Shown: positions 42,412 to 51,225 of the stretch, one piece after another
How positions within the stretch are numbered: the first letter of the stretch is position 1
Layout: every line of letters begins with the position of its first letter
DNA from: Bifidobacterium choloepi
GTDB taxonomy: Bacteria > Actinomycetota > Actinomycetes > Actinomycetales > Bifidobacteriaceae
DNA length: 64,000 nt
Assembly: GCF_010667615.1 (NCBI RefSeq)
Contig: NZ_VYSG01000001.1
Span: forward strand, 795,639-859,638
Direction of reading: 5' to 3'
Notes under the pieces: generated by a model
Seen by the model: only the letters and a program-made list of their open reading frames with translations
Databases searched by the model: none
What the model was told of the DNA's origin: nothing
Program-made: the position numbers and the translations under genes

Positions 42412-43515
42412 ATGCGAAACAACTCCAATGTCGACATGGCCCTCGCGATCGCGCGCGCCGAGCAGCGATGCGCCTTCGCCACTGACCGCAAGACGCAGGC
42501 GGCGGCATACCGTCGAATCAAAAGCGGCGAACTCGGCCGTCCACTGCCGGGCCTGTTCATGATACGAACGGAATGGGAAGCAATGTCCGCCCACGATCAG
42601 GTTCTTCATGCGGCGAGGGCACTCCACGCTCGTTCCGGAGGCCAGTATATCTTCGCAGGCCCAACAGCCGCTGTCCTGATGGGACTCGAGCTGAACTATT
42701 CCGCTCACGAACACGGCATCTACGTGATATGCGGCCATGCCGACTCCAACCATCCCGTCCATCAACGCGAGGCATTGGACAAGATGAGGCCGGGACCGCT
42801 CGAACGATGGAACGGCATCGTCGACATGCAGATCAACCGGCTGCCGCGTCGTTCATTTCCCGACGGCGCCGGCCAGCTGCCCGACGTGGTCCGCCTGCGC
42901 AACAGCGGCATACCGGTGACATCGCCGGCACGAACGCTGACCGACATTGCCATGCTACTTGACTTCCCGCGCGCACTCGCGGCTTTCGACAGCGCAGCCA
43001 GACGGGGCATGATCGACCCCGGCGCTATCCACGAATACGCCAGGCACGTCCGGGGCGCCACAGTCCGCGTGGAACGGCTACTGACCTATGCAAACGCCGC
43101 GGCGGCCAACGGGGGAGAATCACTGATGCGCGGCATCTTGCTGGGCGAGGGGTTTCCGGTACCGTGGTTGCAGGAACCGTTCCCGTCTGCGGATCGTCCG
43201 CAATACTATACCGATTTCTCATGGCACCTGCCTGGCGGCGTTATTCTCGTCGCCGAGTATGACGGCTCGGCAAAATACTCCGACCCCTCCATGACGAACG
43301 GACAGAATGCGCGGACAATCGGTCACAGGCAGGCCGACCGCGAGATCAAATTACGGGAATGGGGCGTGCGGGACGTGGCGCGTGTGTTCTATGCCGATCT
43401 TGTACAGCCGATACGGCTGGTCAACAAGCTGCAGCGGCTTGGCGTGCCCCGCAACACGCAGCCCTACGGAGGCTTTCTCGACAACACGTTCGAGCTCCAT
43501 GCAGATAATGCGTAA
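42412..43515 (+). CDS. AbiEi-like winged-helix protein with DUF559/Vsr-like C-terminus
   Basis: The 367-residue protein (ATG 42412; RNNSNVDMALAIARAEQ) begins with a predicted DNA-binding part like the AbiEi antitoxin family (TDRKTQAAAYRRIKSGELGR, then GLFMIRTEWE). Its C-terminal third is like a small PD-(D/E)xK fold: YTDFSWHLPGG, VAEYDGSAKY, then REIKLREWGVRDVARVFYADL. D...EYDG...K could be a nuclease active site. No cognate AbiEii toxin lies next to it. Codon use and AT content differ from the neighbours and it is framed by two related repeat arrays, so it looks acquired. Function unknown. Confidence 0.6.
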   Translation: MRNNSNVDMALAIARAEQRCAFATDRKTQAAAYRRIKSGELGRPLPGLFMIRTEWEAMSAHDQVLHAARALHARSGGQYIFAGPTAAVLMGLELNYSAHEHGIYVICGHADSNHPVHQREALDKMRPGPLERWNGIVDMQINRLPRRSFPDGAGQLPDVVRLRNSGIPVTSPARTLTDIAMLLDFPRALAAFDSAARRGMIDPGAIHEYARHVRGATVRVERLLTYANAAAANGGESLMRGILLGEGFPVPWLQEPFPSADRPQYYTDFSWHLPGGVILVAEYDGSAKYSDPSMTNGQNARTIGHRQADREIKLREWGVRDVARVFYADLVQPIRLVNKLQRLGVPRNTQPYGGFLDNTFELHADNA

Positions 43516-43550
43516 CCGCCTAGGCTCACAGTATGGCCAGCAGAAAGCGC

Positions 43551-43880
43551 GTGCGTTTTGAAAGGAATGCAGCCCAGTCCTTCCGAAATACGCGCAAACA
43601 AGGCCTATCCCGCGTATTTCCGAAGGAATCCAGTCAAGTCCTTCCAAAATATGCGCAAGCAGAGGCACTCCCGCACAAAACGGAAGGGACCCAGCCCAGT
43701 CCTTCCAAAATATGCGCAAGCAGAGGCACTCCCGCACAAAACGGAAGGGACCCAACTCAGTCCTTCCGAAATACACGCAAACAGGAGTCGATCCGCGCAT
43801 TACGGAAGGCGCCATGCCTCTCCTGTCGCTGCGGCCGGGGGGATACGGAAGGTGCCCAATGGGGCCTTCCAAAATACACG
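43551..43880. repeat. Right 61-bp-period hairpin array (six units)
   Basis: GAAAGG/GGAAGG cores at 43560, 43621, 43682, 43743 and 43804 are exactly 61 apart; a sixth at 43847 is only 43 bases on. Each pairs with a CCTTCC 13 bases later except a decayed fifth unit. Units three and four share CAAGCAGAGGCACTCCCGC exactly. The unit is the same as in the left array. It begins ~35 bases past the stop of the gene between them. Confidence 0.82.
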
Positions 43881-43931
43881 ACGGATGAATCGTAATAAAC
43901 AAAACAGGAGGAACAGCAGGACCCACGCACG

Positions 43932-43968
43932 CACGGTGGGCCTCTCCCGAGGGAAGAGGCCCACCGTG
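43932..43968 (-). terminator. Terminator after the NCS2 permease
   Basis: CACGGTGGGCCTCT pairs perfectly with AGAGGCCCACCGTG (14 bp) around CCCGAGGGA, ~40 bases past the permease stop. Confidence 0.8.
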
Positions 43969-44006
43969 AACGGAGGTCCAGCTGGCCGGAGGCCGGCTGC
44001 GGAAAA

Positions 44007-45395
44007 CTACAGGATGGCCATGCAGATGAAGTCGAGGACGAAGAGGGCGGCGACGATCCAGATGATCGGGTGGACCTCCTTGGCCTTCTTCTTGCAGGTC
44101 ATGACGATGCAGTAGGTGATGAAGCCGCCGGCGATGCCGTACGAGATCGAGTAGGCGAACGCCATGAAGACGGCGGCGAAGAACGCCGGGATCGCCTCGG
44201 AAATGTCGTCCCAGCGCACGTCCTTGAGCGAGCCGGCCATCATGCAGCCGACGACGACGAGGACGCCGGCGGTCGCGGCCGACGGGATGGCGGAGATGAC
44301 CGGGGCGAAGAACGCCGAGATCGCGAAGCAGACGGCGACGACGACGGAGGTCAGGCCGGTGCGGCCGCCCGCGCCAATGCCGGCGGAGGACTCGACGTAC
44401 GTGGTCGTGTTCGAGGTGCCGAAGATCGAACCGATCGACGTGGCGATCGAGTCGGCGAACAGCGCCTTGTCCATCTTGGAGGAGAAGCCGGAACCGTTCT
44501 CCATCGACTCCTCGTCCTGCTTCGAGAAGATGCCGGTGCGGCGGCCGGTACCGATGAACGTGCCCAGCGTGTCGAAGGTGTCCGACATCGAGAACGCGAA
44601 GATCGTGACGAGGACGAGCGGAATGCGGCCGGGGTCGGAGAACAGCGAGGCGAAGCCCTCGCCGGAGAACAGCGCGCCGAACGTCGTCGGCAGCTGCGAG
44701 AACATCTCGCCGAACGAGACCGAGTCGCCCATGTTCGTCAGGCCCATCGGGATGCCGATGACGGCGGAGATGACGATGGCGAGCAGCATGCCGCCCTTGA
44801 CCTTGCAGACGGTGAAGATGATCGTGAGCAGCAGGCAGATCAGGAACAGCCACAGCGTCGGCGAGTTCAGCGTGGCCAGGCCCGGCGTGGCGCCGACGGT
44901 GTCGCCGTTCGCCGCGTCCGAACTCGTCGTGAACTTGATGAAGTCGACGTTGAGGAAGCCGACATAGGCGACGAACAGGCCGATGCCGCCGCCGATCGCG
45001 TGCTGCAGCGGCTCCGGGATGGCCTTGATGATCATCTTGCGGACCTTGGTGACGGTGATCAGGATGTTGATCAGGCCGCACAGGAACACCATCGCGAGCG
45101 CTTCCTGCCAGCTGAAGCCGAGGCCGAAGCAGACGGTGTAGGTGAAGAACGCGTTGAGGCCCATGCCCGGCGCGAGCGCGTACGGCACGTTCGCGAACAG
45201 GCCCATGACCAGCGTGCCGATGATCGACGCGATGATCGTCGCCAGGAACACGCCGCCCCACGGCATGCCGGTCTGCGTGAGGATCTGCGGGTTGATGATG
45301 ATGATGTAGGACATCGCGAAGAACGTGGTCAGGCCGGCCATGACTTCGGTGGAAACAGTCGTCCCGTTTTCTTTCAGATGGAAAAATTTCTCCAT
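44007..45395 (-). CDS. NCS2-family purine (adenine/guanine/hypoxanthine) permease
   Basis: The 462-residue protein has about 12-14 membrane segments. Its sequence matches the AzgA-like branch of NCS2: MEKFFHLKENGTTVSTEVMAG at the start, TTFFAMSYIIIINPQIL, APGMGLNAFFTYTVC, FSMSDTFDTLGTFIGTGRR, TSNTTTYVESSAGIGAGGRTG. This branch imports purine bases with protons. A palindromic candidate operator lies on its promoter. Confidence 0.9.
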   Translation of the reverse strand: MEKFFHLKENGTTVSTEVMAGLTTFFAMSYIIIINPQILTQTGMPWGGVFLATIIASIIGTLVMGLFANVPYALAPGMGLNAFFTYTVCFGLGFSWQEALAMVFLCGLINILITVTKVRKMIIKAIPEPLQHAIGGGIGLFVAYVGFLNVDFIKFTTSSDAANGDTVGATPGLATLNSPTLWLFLICLLLTIIFTVCKVKGGMLLAIVISAVIGIPMGLTNMGDSVSFGEMFSQLPTTFGALFSGEGFASLFSDPGRIPLVLVTIFAFSMSDTFDTLGTFIGTGRRTGIFSKQDEESMENGSGFSSKMDKALFADSIATSIGSIFGTSNTTTYVESSAGIGAGGRTGLTSVVVAVCFAISAFFAPVISAIPSAATAGVLVVVGCMMAGSLKDVRWDDISEAIPAFFAAVFMAFAYSISYGIAGGFITYCIVMTCKKKAKEVHPIIWIVAALFVLDFICMAIL

Positions 45396-45589
45396 TGGAA
45401 ACTCGTTTTCCTATTTCTCGATCTCTTGGGTTGCCCTCGCCAGCCGCGTTGCCGGTTCCGGAGCGTCGGGAAGGAACGGGGGCGGAGCGAATCTGCCGGC
45501 ATCGTGTTCCCGGGACGGAAGGTCGTCTGACCGACCGTGTTCGCAATGGATCGAAATGGAAGACGGTTCGGCGGGCGGCGAGGTTCCCG

Positions 45590-45617
45590 AATATAGCAGA
45601 GTTTTTGTTACGAACAA
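45590..45617 (-). promoter_or_regulatory. Promoter of the NCS2 permease
   Basis: TTGTTC (45612-45617), 16 bases, TATATT (45590-45595) on the leftward strand, giving a ~190-base leader. Confidence 0.45.
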
Positions 45618-45621
45618 AAAC
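45601..45621. promoter_or_regulatory. Candidate repressor operator on the NCS2 promoter
   Basis: GTTTTTGTT-ACG-AACAAAAAC is a perfect palindrome (9-bp arms) overlapping the -35 box. The regulator is unknown. Confidence 0.55.
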
Positions 45622-45827
45622 ATCGGCCAGTCTGCAAAACGTTGATTTTTGAACGATTCTTCCGACACTGCCTCTCCCCGACCATTGGGGCTGCTGATGC
45701 GAAAACGGTTTAGCGAATACGCCGGAACCATGTGCGAATTTTTCCGAAATATCACGAAATGGTCTCGTCCGACTGGACATGTCCGAGAGCGGTAGGGGGT
45801 ATGGGGAAAACGAGATCGTAAAACAGC

Positions 45828-45898
45828 GCACGGCGGCGCCGCGTGAAGCGGGGCCGCCGTGCGGGGATGTGATCACGGTCCCCGCAAGCAGCGGGGAC
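45828..45898 (-). terminator. Two hairpins after pstB
   Basis: GTCCCCGC-AAGCA-GCGGGGAC (45878-45898) and GCACGGCGGC...GCCGCCGTGC (45828-45862) follow the pstB stop and could terminate pstSCAB. Confidence 0.6.
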
Positions 45899-45915
45899 GC
45901 CGTGCGGGGTGCCGA

Positions 45916-46695
45916 TCAGCCGAAGCGGCCGGAGACGTAGCGTTCGGCTTCCTCGTTCTGCGGGTTGTTGAACATCGTCGTCGTGTCGGCGAAGTACTCG
46001 AGGTGACCGGGCTGGCCGACGGCCTTGAGGTTGAAGAAGGCCGTGTAGTCGGCGATGCGGGCGGCCTGCTGCATGTTGTGCGTCACGATGACGATCGTGT
46101 AGTCCTTCTTGAGCTCGTTGATGAGGTCCTCGACGGCCAGCGTGGAGATCGGGTCGAGGGCGGAGCACGGCTCGTCCATCAGCAGCACCGACGGATGCAC
46201 GGCGACGGCGCGCGCGATGCACAGGCGCTGCTGCTGGCCGCCGGACAGGCCGACGCCGGGGTTGTCGAGGCGGTCCTTGACCTCGTTCCAGAGGTTCGCG
46301 CCGCGCAGCGCCCATTCGACGAGGTCGTCGGCGTCGGACTTCGAGATCTTCTTGTTGTTCAGGCGCACGCCGGCGAGGACGTTCTCGCGGATCGACATCG
46401 TCGGGAACGGGTTCGGGCGCTGGAAGACCATGCCGACATCGCGGCGCACGGCGACCGGGTCGACGTCCGGCGCGTAGAGGTTGACGCCCTCGAGCAGGAC
46501 CTCGCCGGTGCAGTGGGCGCCGGGCACGATCTCGTGCATGCGGTCGAGCGTGCGCAGCACCGTCGACTTGCCGCAGCCGGACGGTCCGATGAACGCCGTC
46601 ACCTTGTTCGCGTCGATGTTGATGTTGACATCCTCGACGGCGAGGAACGAGCCGTAGTAAATGTTCAGATTGTTGACATCAATCCGCTGTCCCAT
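45916..46695 (-). CDS. pstB: Phosphate ABC transporter ATP-binding protein
   Basis: The 259-residue ATPase has Walker [15 protein letters not shown], the Q-loop [14 protein letters not shown], signature [16 protein letters not shown], Walker [14 protein letters not shown] and the H-loop [11 protein letters not shown]. PstB powers high-affinity phosphate uptake. It is the last gene of pstSCAB here, ~190 bases after pstA. Confidence 0.97.
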   Translation of the reverse strand: MGQRIDVNNLNIYYGSFLAVEDVNINIDANKVTAFIGPSGCGKSTVLRTLDRMHEIVPGAHCTGEVLLEGVNLYAPDVDPVAVRRDVGMVFQRPNPFPTMSIRENVLAGVRLNNKKISKSDADDLVEWALRGANLWNEVKDRLDNPGVGLSGGQQQRLCIARAVAVHPSVLLMDEPCSALDPISTLAVEDLINELKKDYTIVIVTHNMQQAARIADYTAFFNLKAVGQPGHLEYFADTTTMFNNPQNEEAERYVSGRFG

Positions 46696-46826
46696 TGTGG
46701 TTCCTTTTGGTCTGTCTTGTTTGCTTTGTTAAGAACGATTCTGTCCGCGTTATTCCGGACCCGGGTTTGGGCTGGTGCCGGCGGCTTCGCCGCAGGACTC
46801 CCCCCGCCTCGAGCTTCGCTCTCGGC

Positions 46827-46848
46827 GACCCCCTCTGAAGAGGGGGTC
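46827..46848. other. GACCCCCTCT hairpin between pstA and pstB
   Basis: GACCCCCTCT-GA-AGAGGGGGTC (10-bp stem). A close relative, GACTCCCTCT-GA-AGAGGGAGTC, occurs at 54689-54710. It may moderate read-through into pstB. Confidence 0.55.
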
Positions 46849-46887
46849 TGGAGATGTGCTCCGCTTTCATTCCCTCTTGAGAGGGAG

Positions 46888-47904
46888 TCACCGCTCCGTC
46901 TTCACGGCGAAGATGCGGGCGACGATGCGGCCGATCAGGTTGAGGATCAGGACGATCAGGATCAGGACGAGGGCGGCGGCCCAGGCGCGTTCCATCGGGA
47001 TCGTCGTCACGCAGGAGGCGGAGGCGTCGGCCGGGCAGTTGGCGCGCAGCTTCGAGTACTCCTGGTAGACGTAGACCGGCAGCGTCGTCATCTCGCCGGA
47101 GAACAGGTTCATGTTCGTCGAGACGATGTAGCCGGCCGTCATCAGCAGCGGCGCGGTCTCGCCGATGACTCGCGCGATGGCGAGGATGGCGCCGGAGACG
47201 ATGCCCGGCAGTGCCGTGCGCAGCACGATCTTCGAGATCGTGCGCTGCTTCGTGACGCCCAGTGCATACGAGGCCTCGCGCAGGTCGTTCGGGACGATCT
47301 TGAGCATTTCCTCGGTCGTCTTGACGACGGTCGGGATCATCAGCAGCGACAACGCGACCGAGCCCTCGAAGCCGTTGATCGTGCCGGGGCCGACGAGGAT
47401 CGAGAACATCGAGAACGCGAAGAGGCCGGCGACGATCGACGGGATGCCGCTCATGACGTCGACGAGCAGGCGCACCGTGCGCGACAGCCGCGAGCGGTTC
47501 GCGTATTCGACCAGGTAGACCGAGCACATGATGCCGACCGGGATCGAGATGACCATCGAGCCGAGCGTGATCTCGAGCGTGCCGATGATCGCGTGCAGGA
47601 TGCCGCCGTAGCCGCCGGTGCCGGTGGCTTCGCCGCCGACGACGTACGTCATGTTGTGGCTCAGGAAGTCCCAGTTCAGGCGCCTGACGCCGTTGACGAT
47701 CGTCGTCCACAGCAGCGAGATCAGCGGGATGCAGGCGACGACGAACGCCAGCAGGATCAGCCAGCGCATGAATGTGTCCTTGCGCTGGCGGGCCGCGAGA
47801 TGCGAGCGGGTCGGCTTGAACTTGTCGAAGTCGATGACCGGCGCGTCGGCCATCAGCGAGGCGGGGGCCGAACCGGACGAATCGTGGCTGGTCGGATGAG
47901 TCAT
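46888..47904 (-). CDS. pstA: Phosphate ABC transporter permease PstA
   Basis: The 338-residue membrane subunit has the binding-protein-dependent permease loop EASYALGVTKQRTISKIVLRTALPGIVSGAIL and six or more helices, with GGYGGILHAIIGTLEITLG typical of PstA. The first ~50 residues are an additional hydrophilic tail. Start at 47904 after GCGAAGGAAGG. Its ATG is 40 bases after the pstC stop. Confidence 0.95.
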   Translation of the reverse strand: MTHPTSHDSSGSAPASLMADAPVIDFDKFKPTRSHLAARQRKDTFMRWLILLAFVVACIPLISLLWTTIVNGVRRLNWDFLSHNMTYVVGGEATGTGGYGGILHAIIGTLEITLGSMVISIPVGIMCSVYLVEYANRSRLSRTVRLLVDVMSGIPSIVAGLFAFSMFSILVGPGTINGFEGSVALSLLMIPTVVKTTEEMLKIVPNDLREASYALGVTKQRTISKIVLRTALPGIVSGAILAIARVIGETAPLLMTAGYIVSTNMNLFSGEMTTLPVYVYQEYSKLRANCPADASASCVTTIPMERAWAAALVLILIVLILNLIGRIVARIFAVKTER

Positions 47905-47944
47905 GCTGCCTTCCTTCGCGGGAATCGTGCCATGTCCTGCCATG

Positions 47945-48925
47945 TCACTTCACCGCCTTCTTCTCGGTGATCTTCCTGGCGAGGAAGTTCACGAGGAACG
48001 TGATGACGAACAGCACCAGGCCGGTGCCGATGAGCACCGAGACGCCGAGTTCGTTCGCTTCCGGATACTGCGCGGCGATGTTCGCCGCGATCGTCTGGTC
48101 CTGCGAGGCCTGCAGCAGGCGGAACGAGTACTTGAGGCCCGGCGACAGGATCATCAGGACGGCCATCGTCTCGCCGAGCGCGCGGCCAAGGCCGAGCATC
48201 GAGGCGGAGATGACGCCCGACTTGCCGAACGGGAGCACGGCGAGCTTGACCATCTCCCACTTCGTCGCGCCGAGCGCGAGCGCGGCCTCTTCCTGCAGGC
48301 GCGGCGTCTGGAGGAAGATGTCGCGGGTGATCGACGTGATGATCGGCAGGATCATGATCGCCAGGACAACGGCGACGGTCGCGACGGTGCGCGACGGGTT
48401 GGCGGCCGGGCCGGCGAAGATCGGGATCCAGCCGAGGTACGTCGCCACCCAGTTCCAGAACGGGTAGATCGCCGGCACGAGCACGAGGCCGCCCCACAGG
48501 CCGTAGATGACCGACGGGATGGCGGCGAGCAGGTCGACGACGTAGCTCAGCGCGGCGGCGAGCTTCTTCGGCGCGTAGTGCGAAATGAACAGCGCGATGC
48601 CGATCGCGACGAAGAACGCGATCGCGAGCGCGAGCGCCGCGACGAGGACGGTGCCGAACAGCAGCGGGCCGACGTAGGCCCAGAAGTTCGTCGCCTTGCC
48701 GCCGGTGAAGCTCGAGATCGTCTCGCTGACGGCCGACTGGTCGCCGCCGATCAGCGGCCATGCCCTGAACAGCAGGAACAGCGCGACGGCGCCGAGGACG
48801 ACGAGGATGAGGATGCCGCAGGCGTAGGCGATCGCGCGGAAGACCTTGTCGACCTGCTTGCCGCTCACCGGTTTCGTCAGCGTCGATGTCGGACCCGTGG
48901 ACGGACCCGTGGATGTCGTACTCAC
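47945..48925 (-). CDS. pstC: Phosphate ABC transporter permease PstC
   Basis: The 326-residue subunit starts at GTG 48925 (VSTTSTGPSTGPTSTLT), preceded by AAAGGAGAG. A Ser/Thr-rich N-terminus is followed by the PstC core ISHYAPKKLAAALSYVVDLLAAIPSV and the EAA loop EEAALALGATKWEMVKLAVLPFGKSG. Second gene of pstSCAB. Confidence 0.95.
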   Translation of the reverse strand: MSTTSTGPSTGPTSTLTKPVSGKQVDKVFRAIAYACGILILVVLGAVALFLLFRAWPLIGGDQSAVSETISSFTGGKATNFWAYVGPLLFGTVLVAALALAIAFFVAIGIALFISHYAPKKLAAALSYVVDLLAAIPSVIYGLWGGLVLVPAIYPFWNWVATYLGWIPIFAGPAANPSRTVATVAVVLAIMILPIITSITRDIFLQTPRLQEEAALALGATKWEMVKLAVLPFGKSGVISASMLGLGRALGETMAVLMILSPGLKYSFRLLQASQDQTIAANIAAQYPEANELGVSVLIGTGLVLFVITFLVNFLARKITEKKAVK

Positions 48926-49052
48926 AGACTCTCCTTTGCGTGTGTGGAGGCCGGCTGCCGTTGGCGGCCGGCGGATGGTGAAGCTTGGGTGTACCGGGGA
49001 CGGTCCGCGGCGGCCGGTCGCCCGCCCCAGCGGGCGCCCGGCCGCCGTGCCG

Positions 49053-50162
49053 TCAGCCCATCGCGGCGATCGACTCGTTGATCCTGTCGACGATGTTGTT
49101 CGGCAGCGGCGCGGAGCCGGTGGCGGAGGACGCGACCGACTGGCCGGCCGTCGAGACGACGTAGGTGAGCCAGTCCCTGGCGAACTCGGTGGTGGCGCTG
49201 TCCTGGTAGACCGGGCAGACGATGTCGTAGGAGACCATGACGATCGGGTAGGCGTTGTCGGCCGTCGTCGTGTGGTTGACGTCGACGACGACGCGGTTGT
49301 CGCCGGTGACGTTCTCGTCGATCGTCGAGTCGGCGATGGCGTTCGAGGCGGCCTGCGTGGAGATGTCGACGTACTCGTCGCCGACCTTGACGCTGACGGT
49401 GCCGAGCTCGCCGACCTGCGAGAAGTCGGCGTAGCCGATCGTGCCGTCGGCCTGCGAGATCGTCGAGATGACGCCGGACGTGCCCTTGGCGCCCTGGCCG
49501 ACTTCGTTCGGCCAGTTCTCGGACAGGTCGTAGGTCCAGTCGTCGGGGGCGGCGGCCTTGAGATATTCGACGAAGTTCTGCGTGGTGCCGGACTTGTCGG
49601 AGCGGTGGACGACGGTGATCGCCGTGTCCGGCAGCGTGATGTCGGGGTTCTGCTCCTGGATGGAAGGATCGTTCCACTTGGTGATCTTGCCGTCGAAGAT
49701 CTTCGCGATCGTCGCGGCGTCCATGTTGACATGCTTGCCGGCGTCGGACACGCCGTTCAGGTTGAAGACGACGGCGATCGGCGCGATGTAGACCGGCACG
49801 TCGAACGCGGTGCCGGAGGCGCACACGTCCTTCGACTGCTCCACTTCGCTGTCGCTCAGGGCCTTGTCGGAGGCGGCCCAGGCGGTCGCGCCGGTCAGGA
49901 ACGTCGTGACGCCGGCGCCGGAGCCGGACGGATTGTAGGAGATCTTGGCCTTCGTGTTCGAGGCGGTGAAGCCGGCGATCCACGCTTCGGTGGCGCTCTG
50001 CTGGCTCGAGGCGCCGGCGCCGGCGAAGTTGCCGGACAGGCCGTCGGCGTTGGCCGTGGCGGCGGTGCCGGCCGGAATGTTGTCGCCGCAGGCGGCGAGG
50101 GAAGTCAGCAGCGCGATGGCGCTGGCCGCGGCGGCCGTCCGGACGATGACATGCTTGTTCAT
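49053..50162 (-). CDS. pstS: Phosphate-binding lipoprotein PstS
   Basis: The 369-residue protein has an N-terminal signal and lipobox LAAC (ALLTSLAACGDN). The phosphate-binding loops are visible as NFAGAGASSQQSATEAW, SYNPSGSGAGVTTFL and VVHRSDKSGTTQNF. It delivers phosphate to PstCA. First gene of pstSCAB; PHO-box repeats lie ~100 bases upstream. Confidence 0.96.
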   Translation of the reverse strand: MNKHVIVRTAAAASAIALLTSLAACGDNIPAGTAATANADGLSGNFAGAGASSQQSATEAWIAGFTASNTKAKISYNPSGSGAGVTTFLTGATAWAASDKALSDSEVEQSKDVCASGTAFDVPVYIAPIAVVFNLNGVSDAGKHVNMDAATIAKIFDGKITKWNDPSIQEQNPDITLPDTAITVVHRSDKSGTTQNFVEYLKAAAPDDWTYDLSENWPNEVGQGAKGTSGVISTISQADGTIGYADFSQVGELGTVSVKVGDEYVDISTQAASNAIADSTIDENVTGDNRVVVDVNHTTTADNAYPIVMVSYDIVCPVYQDSATTEFARDWLTYVVSTAGQSVASSATGSAPLPNNIVDRINESIAAMG

Positions 50163-50470
50163 GGTGTATTCGAACCTCTGTTCTTCGGGGAACCTTGGGG
50201 TTCCCTGTCCCTTGACAACTTCCAGCCTAGAGGATTTCTTCCCGTTTCATGGAGGGTTAAAGTGAACTGTCGGTGAACAGTTCCCGAGCTGGGGAAGAAT
50301 GGTGAACGATTCGCCCGTGGTTCTCCGGTCCGCCGATTGCTCCGGCCCCTCTTCTTTCCCCCTGTATCGCAAGCCGGAGCCGCAAGCCCGGGTCGTGACA
50401 TCGTCGCGAACAGCCACGATCGGAAGAACCGTACAATATTGGCGACGGAACCGACGACGGAAGGCAGCTG
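50163..50470. other. Divergent control region of pstS and regX3
   Basis: It holds the PHO-box pair (50262-50278), a third GTTCAC at 50302-50307 on the same strand, a decayed half of the border hairpin family near 50375-50402, and probable promoters of both genes that I cannot place precisely. Confidence 0.5.
50258..50280 (-). promoter_or_regulatory. PHO box of pstS
   Basis: On the pstS strand, GTTCACCGACA is followed at once by GTTCACTTTAA: two direct repeats 11 bases apart, the spacing of actinobacterial PhoP/RegX3 boxes. A third GTTCACC lies 29 bases upstream. Confidence 0.75.
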
Positions 50471-51202
50471 ATGACGAGAATCCTGATTGTCGAGGACGAG
50501 GAGTCGTACCGGGTGCCGCTGGCGTACCAGCTGGCGCGCGAGGGGTACGACGTCAGCTCGGCGGCGAGCGGCGAGGAGGGCTGGGAGAAGTTCCTGGCCG
50601 GCGGTGTGGACCTCGTGCTGCTCGACCGGATGATGCCGGGCATCGACGGGATCGAGCTGACGCGGCGCATCCGCGAGCAGAGCCGCGTGCCGATCATCAT
50701 GGTGACGGCGAAGTCGGCCGAGATCGACACCGTCGTCGGTCTCGAGACCGGCGCTGACGACTACGTCGCCAAGCCGTACTCGTTCCACGAGCTCAACGCG
50801 AGGATCCGCGCCGTGCTGCGCCGGCGGGTCAACGAGATCGAGGATGCCAGGACGGCAGGCGGCATGGAGGCCGGCGCAACCGGGCGATCGGCGGCGAACG
50901 GCAACCTGCCGCTGGCCTGCGGACCGGTCGAGATGGATGTCGACGCGCACCAGGTGCGGGTCGGCGGCGAGGAGGTCTTCTTCCCGCTCAAGGAATTCGA
51001 GGTGCTCGAATACCTGCTGCGCAACAGGGGCCGCGTGATGACCCGCCAGCAGCTCATCGACCACGTCTGGGGCGCCGACTACGTCGGCGACACGAAGACG
51101 CTCGACGTCCACGTCAAGCGCATCCGCGCGAAGATCGAGGACGATCCGAAGAACCCGAAGCTCCTGACGACGGTGCGCGGGCTCGGCTACAAGCTCGGGT
51201 GA
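50471..51202 (+). CDS. regX3: Phosphate-responsive OmpR-family response regulator
   Basis: The 243-residue protein has a receiver domain with acidic pocket EDEE, phospho-acceptor Asp52 (VLLDRMMPGIDG) and Lys in DDYVAKPYSFHE. A winged-helix DNA-binding domain follows (FFPLKEFEVLEYLLRNRGR, DVHVKRIRAKIE, LLTTVRGLGYKLG). Closest in pattern to RegX3/PhoP-type regulators and placed divergent from pstS, whose PHO box it likely binds. Its presumed kinase lies convergent just beyond it. Confidence 0.88.
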   Translation: MTRILIVEDEESYRVPLAYQLAREGYDVSSAASGEEGWEKFLAGGVDLVLLDRMMPGIDGIELTRRIREQSRVPIIMVTAKSAEIDTVVGLETGADDYVAKPYSFHELNARIRAVLRRRVNEIEDARTAGGMEAGATGRSAANGNLPLACGPVEMDVDAHQVRVGGEEVFFPLKEFEVLEYLLRNRGRVMTRQQLIDHVWGADYVGDTKTLDVHVKRIRAKIEDDPKNPKLLTTVRGLGYKLG

Positions 51203-51225
51203 CTCTTTTGTAACATCCGGAAAAC

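Larger units (their letters stand above)
43516..44006. other. 491-base gap after the AbiEi/DUF559-like gene
   Basis: Filled by the right array and the permease terminator (43932-43968); also an exact CGGATGAATCGT at 43882. No coding frame is convincing. Confidence 0.6.
45396..45915. other. 520-base region between the NCS2 permease and pstB
   Basis: Contains the permease leader and promoter/operator, an exact CGGAAGAATCGT (45653-45664, reverse) and the pstB terminator hairpins (45828-45862, 45878-45898). No purine-riboswitch core was recognised in the leader. Confidence 0.55.

Noticed and set aside
42412..43515. Complete AbiE toxin-antitoxin pair
   Set aside because: No AbiEii-type nucleotidyltransferase gene lies on either side; only repeat arrays do.
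41937..43880. CRISPR array, because the ~61-bp period is CRISPR-like
   Set aside because: The repeated part is a diverged hairpin, the between-unit sequences are similar rather than unique, and no cas gene is near.
45396..45600. Purine riboswitch in the NCS2 permease leader
   Set aside because: The conserved loop and junction sequences of the guanine/adenine riboswitch were not found.
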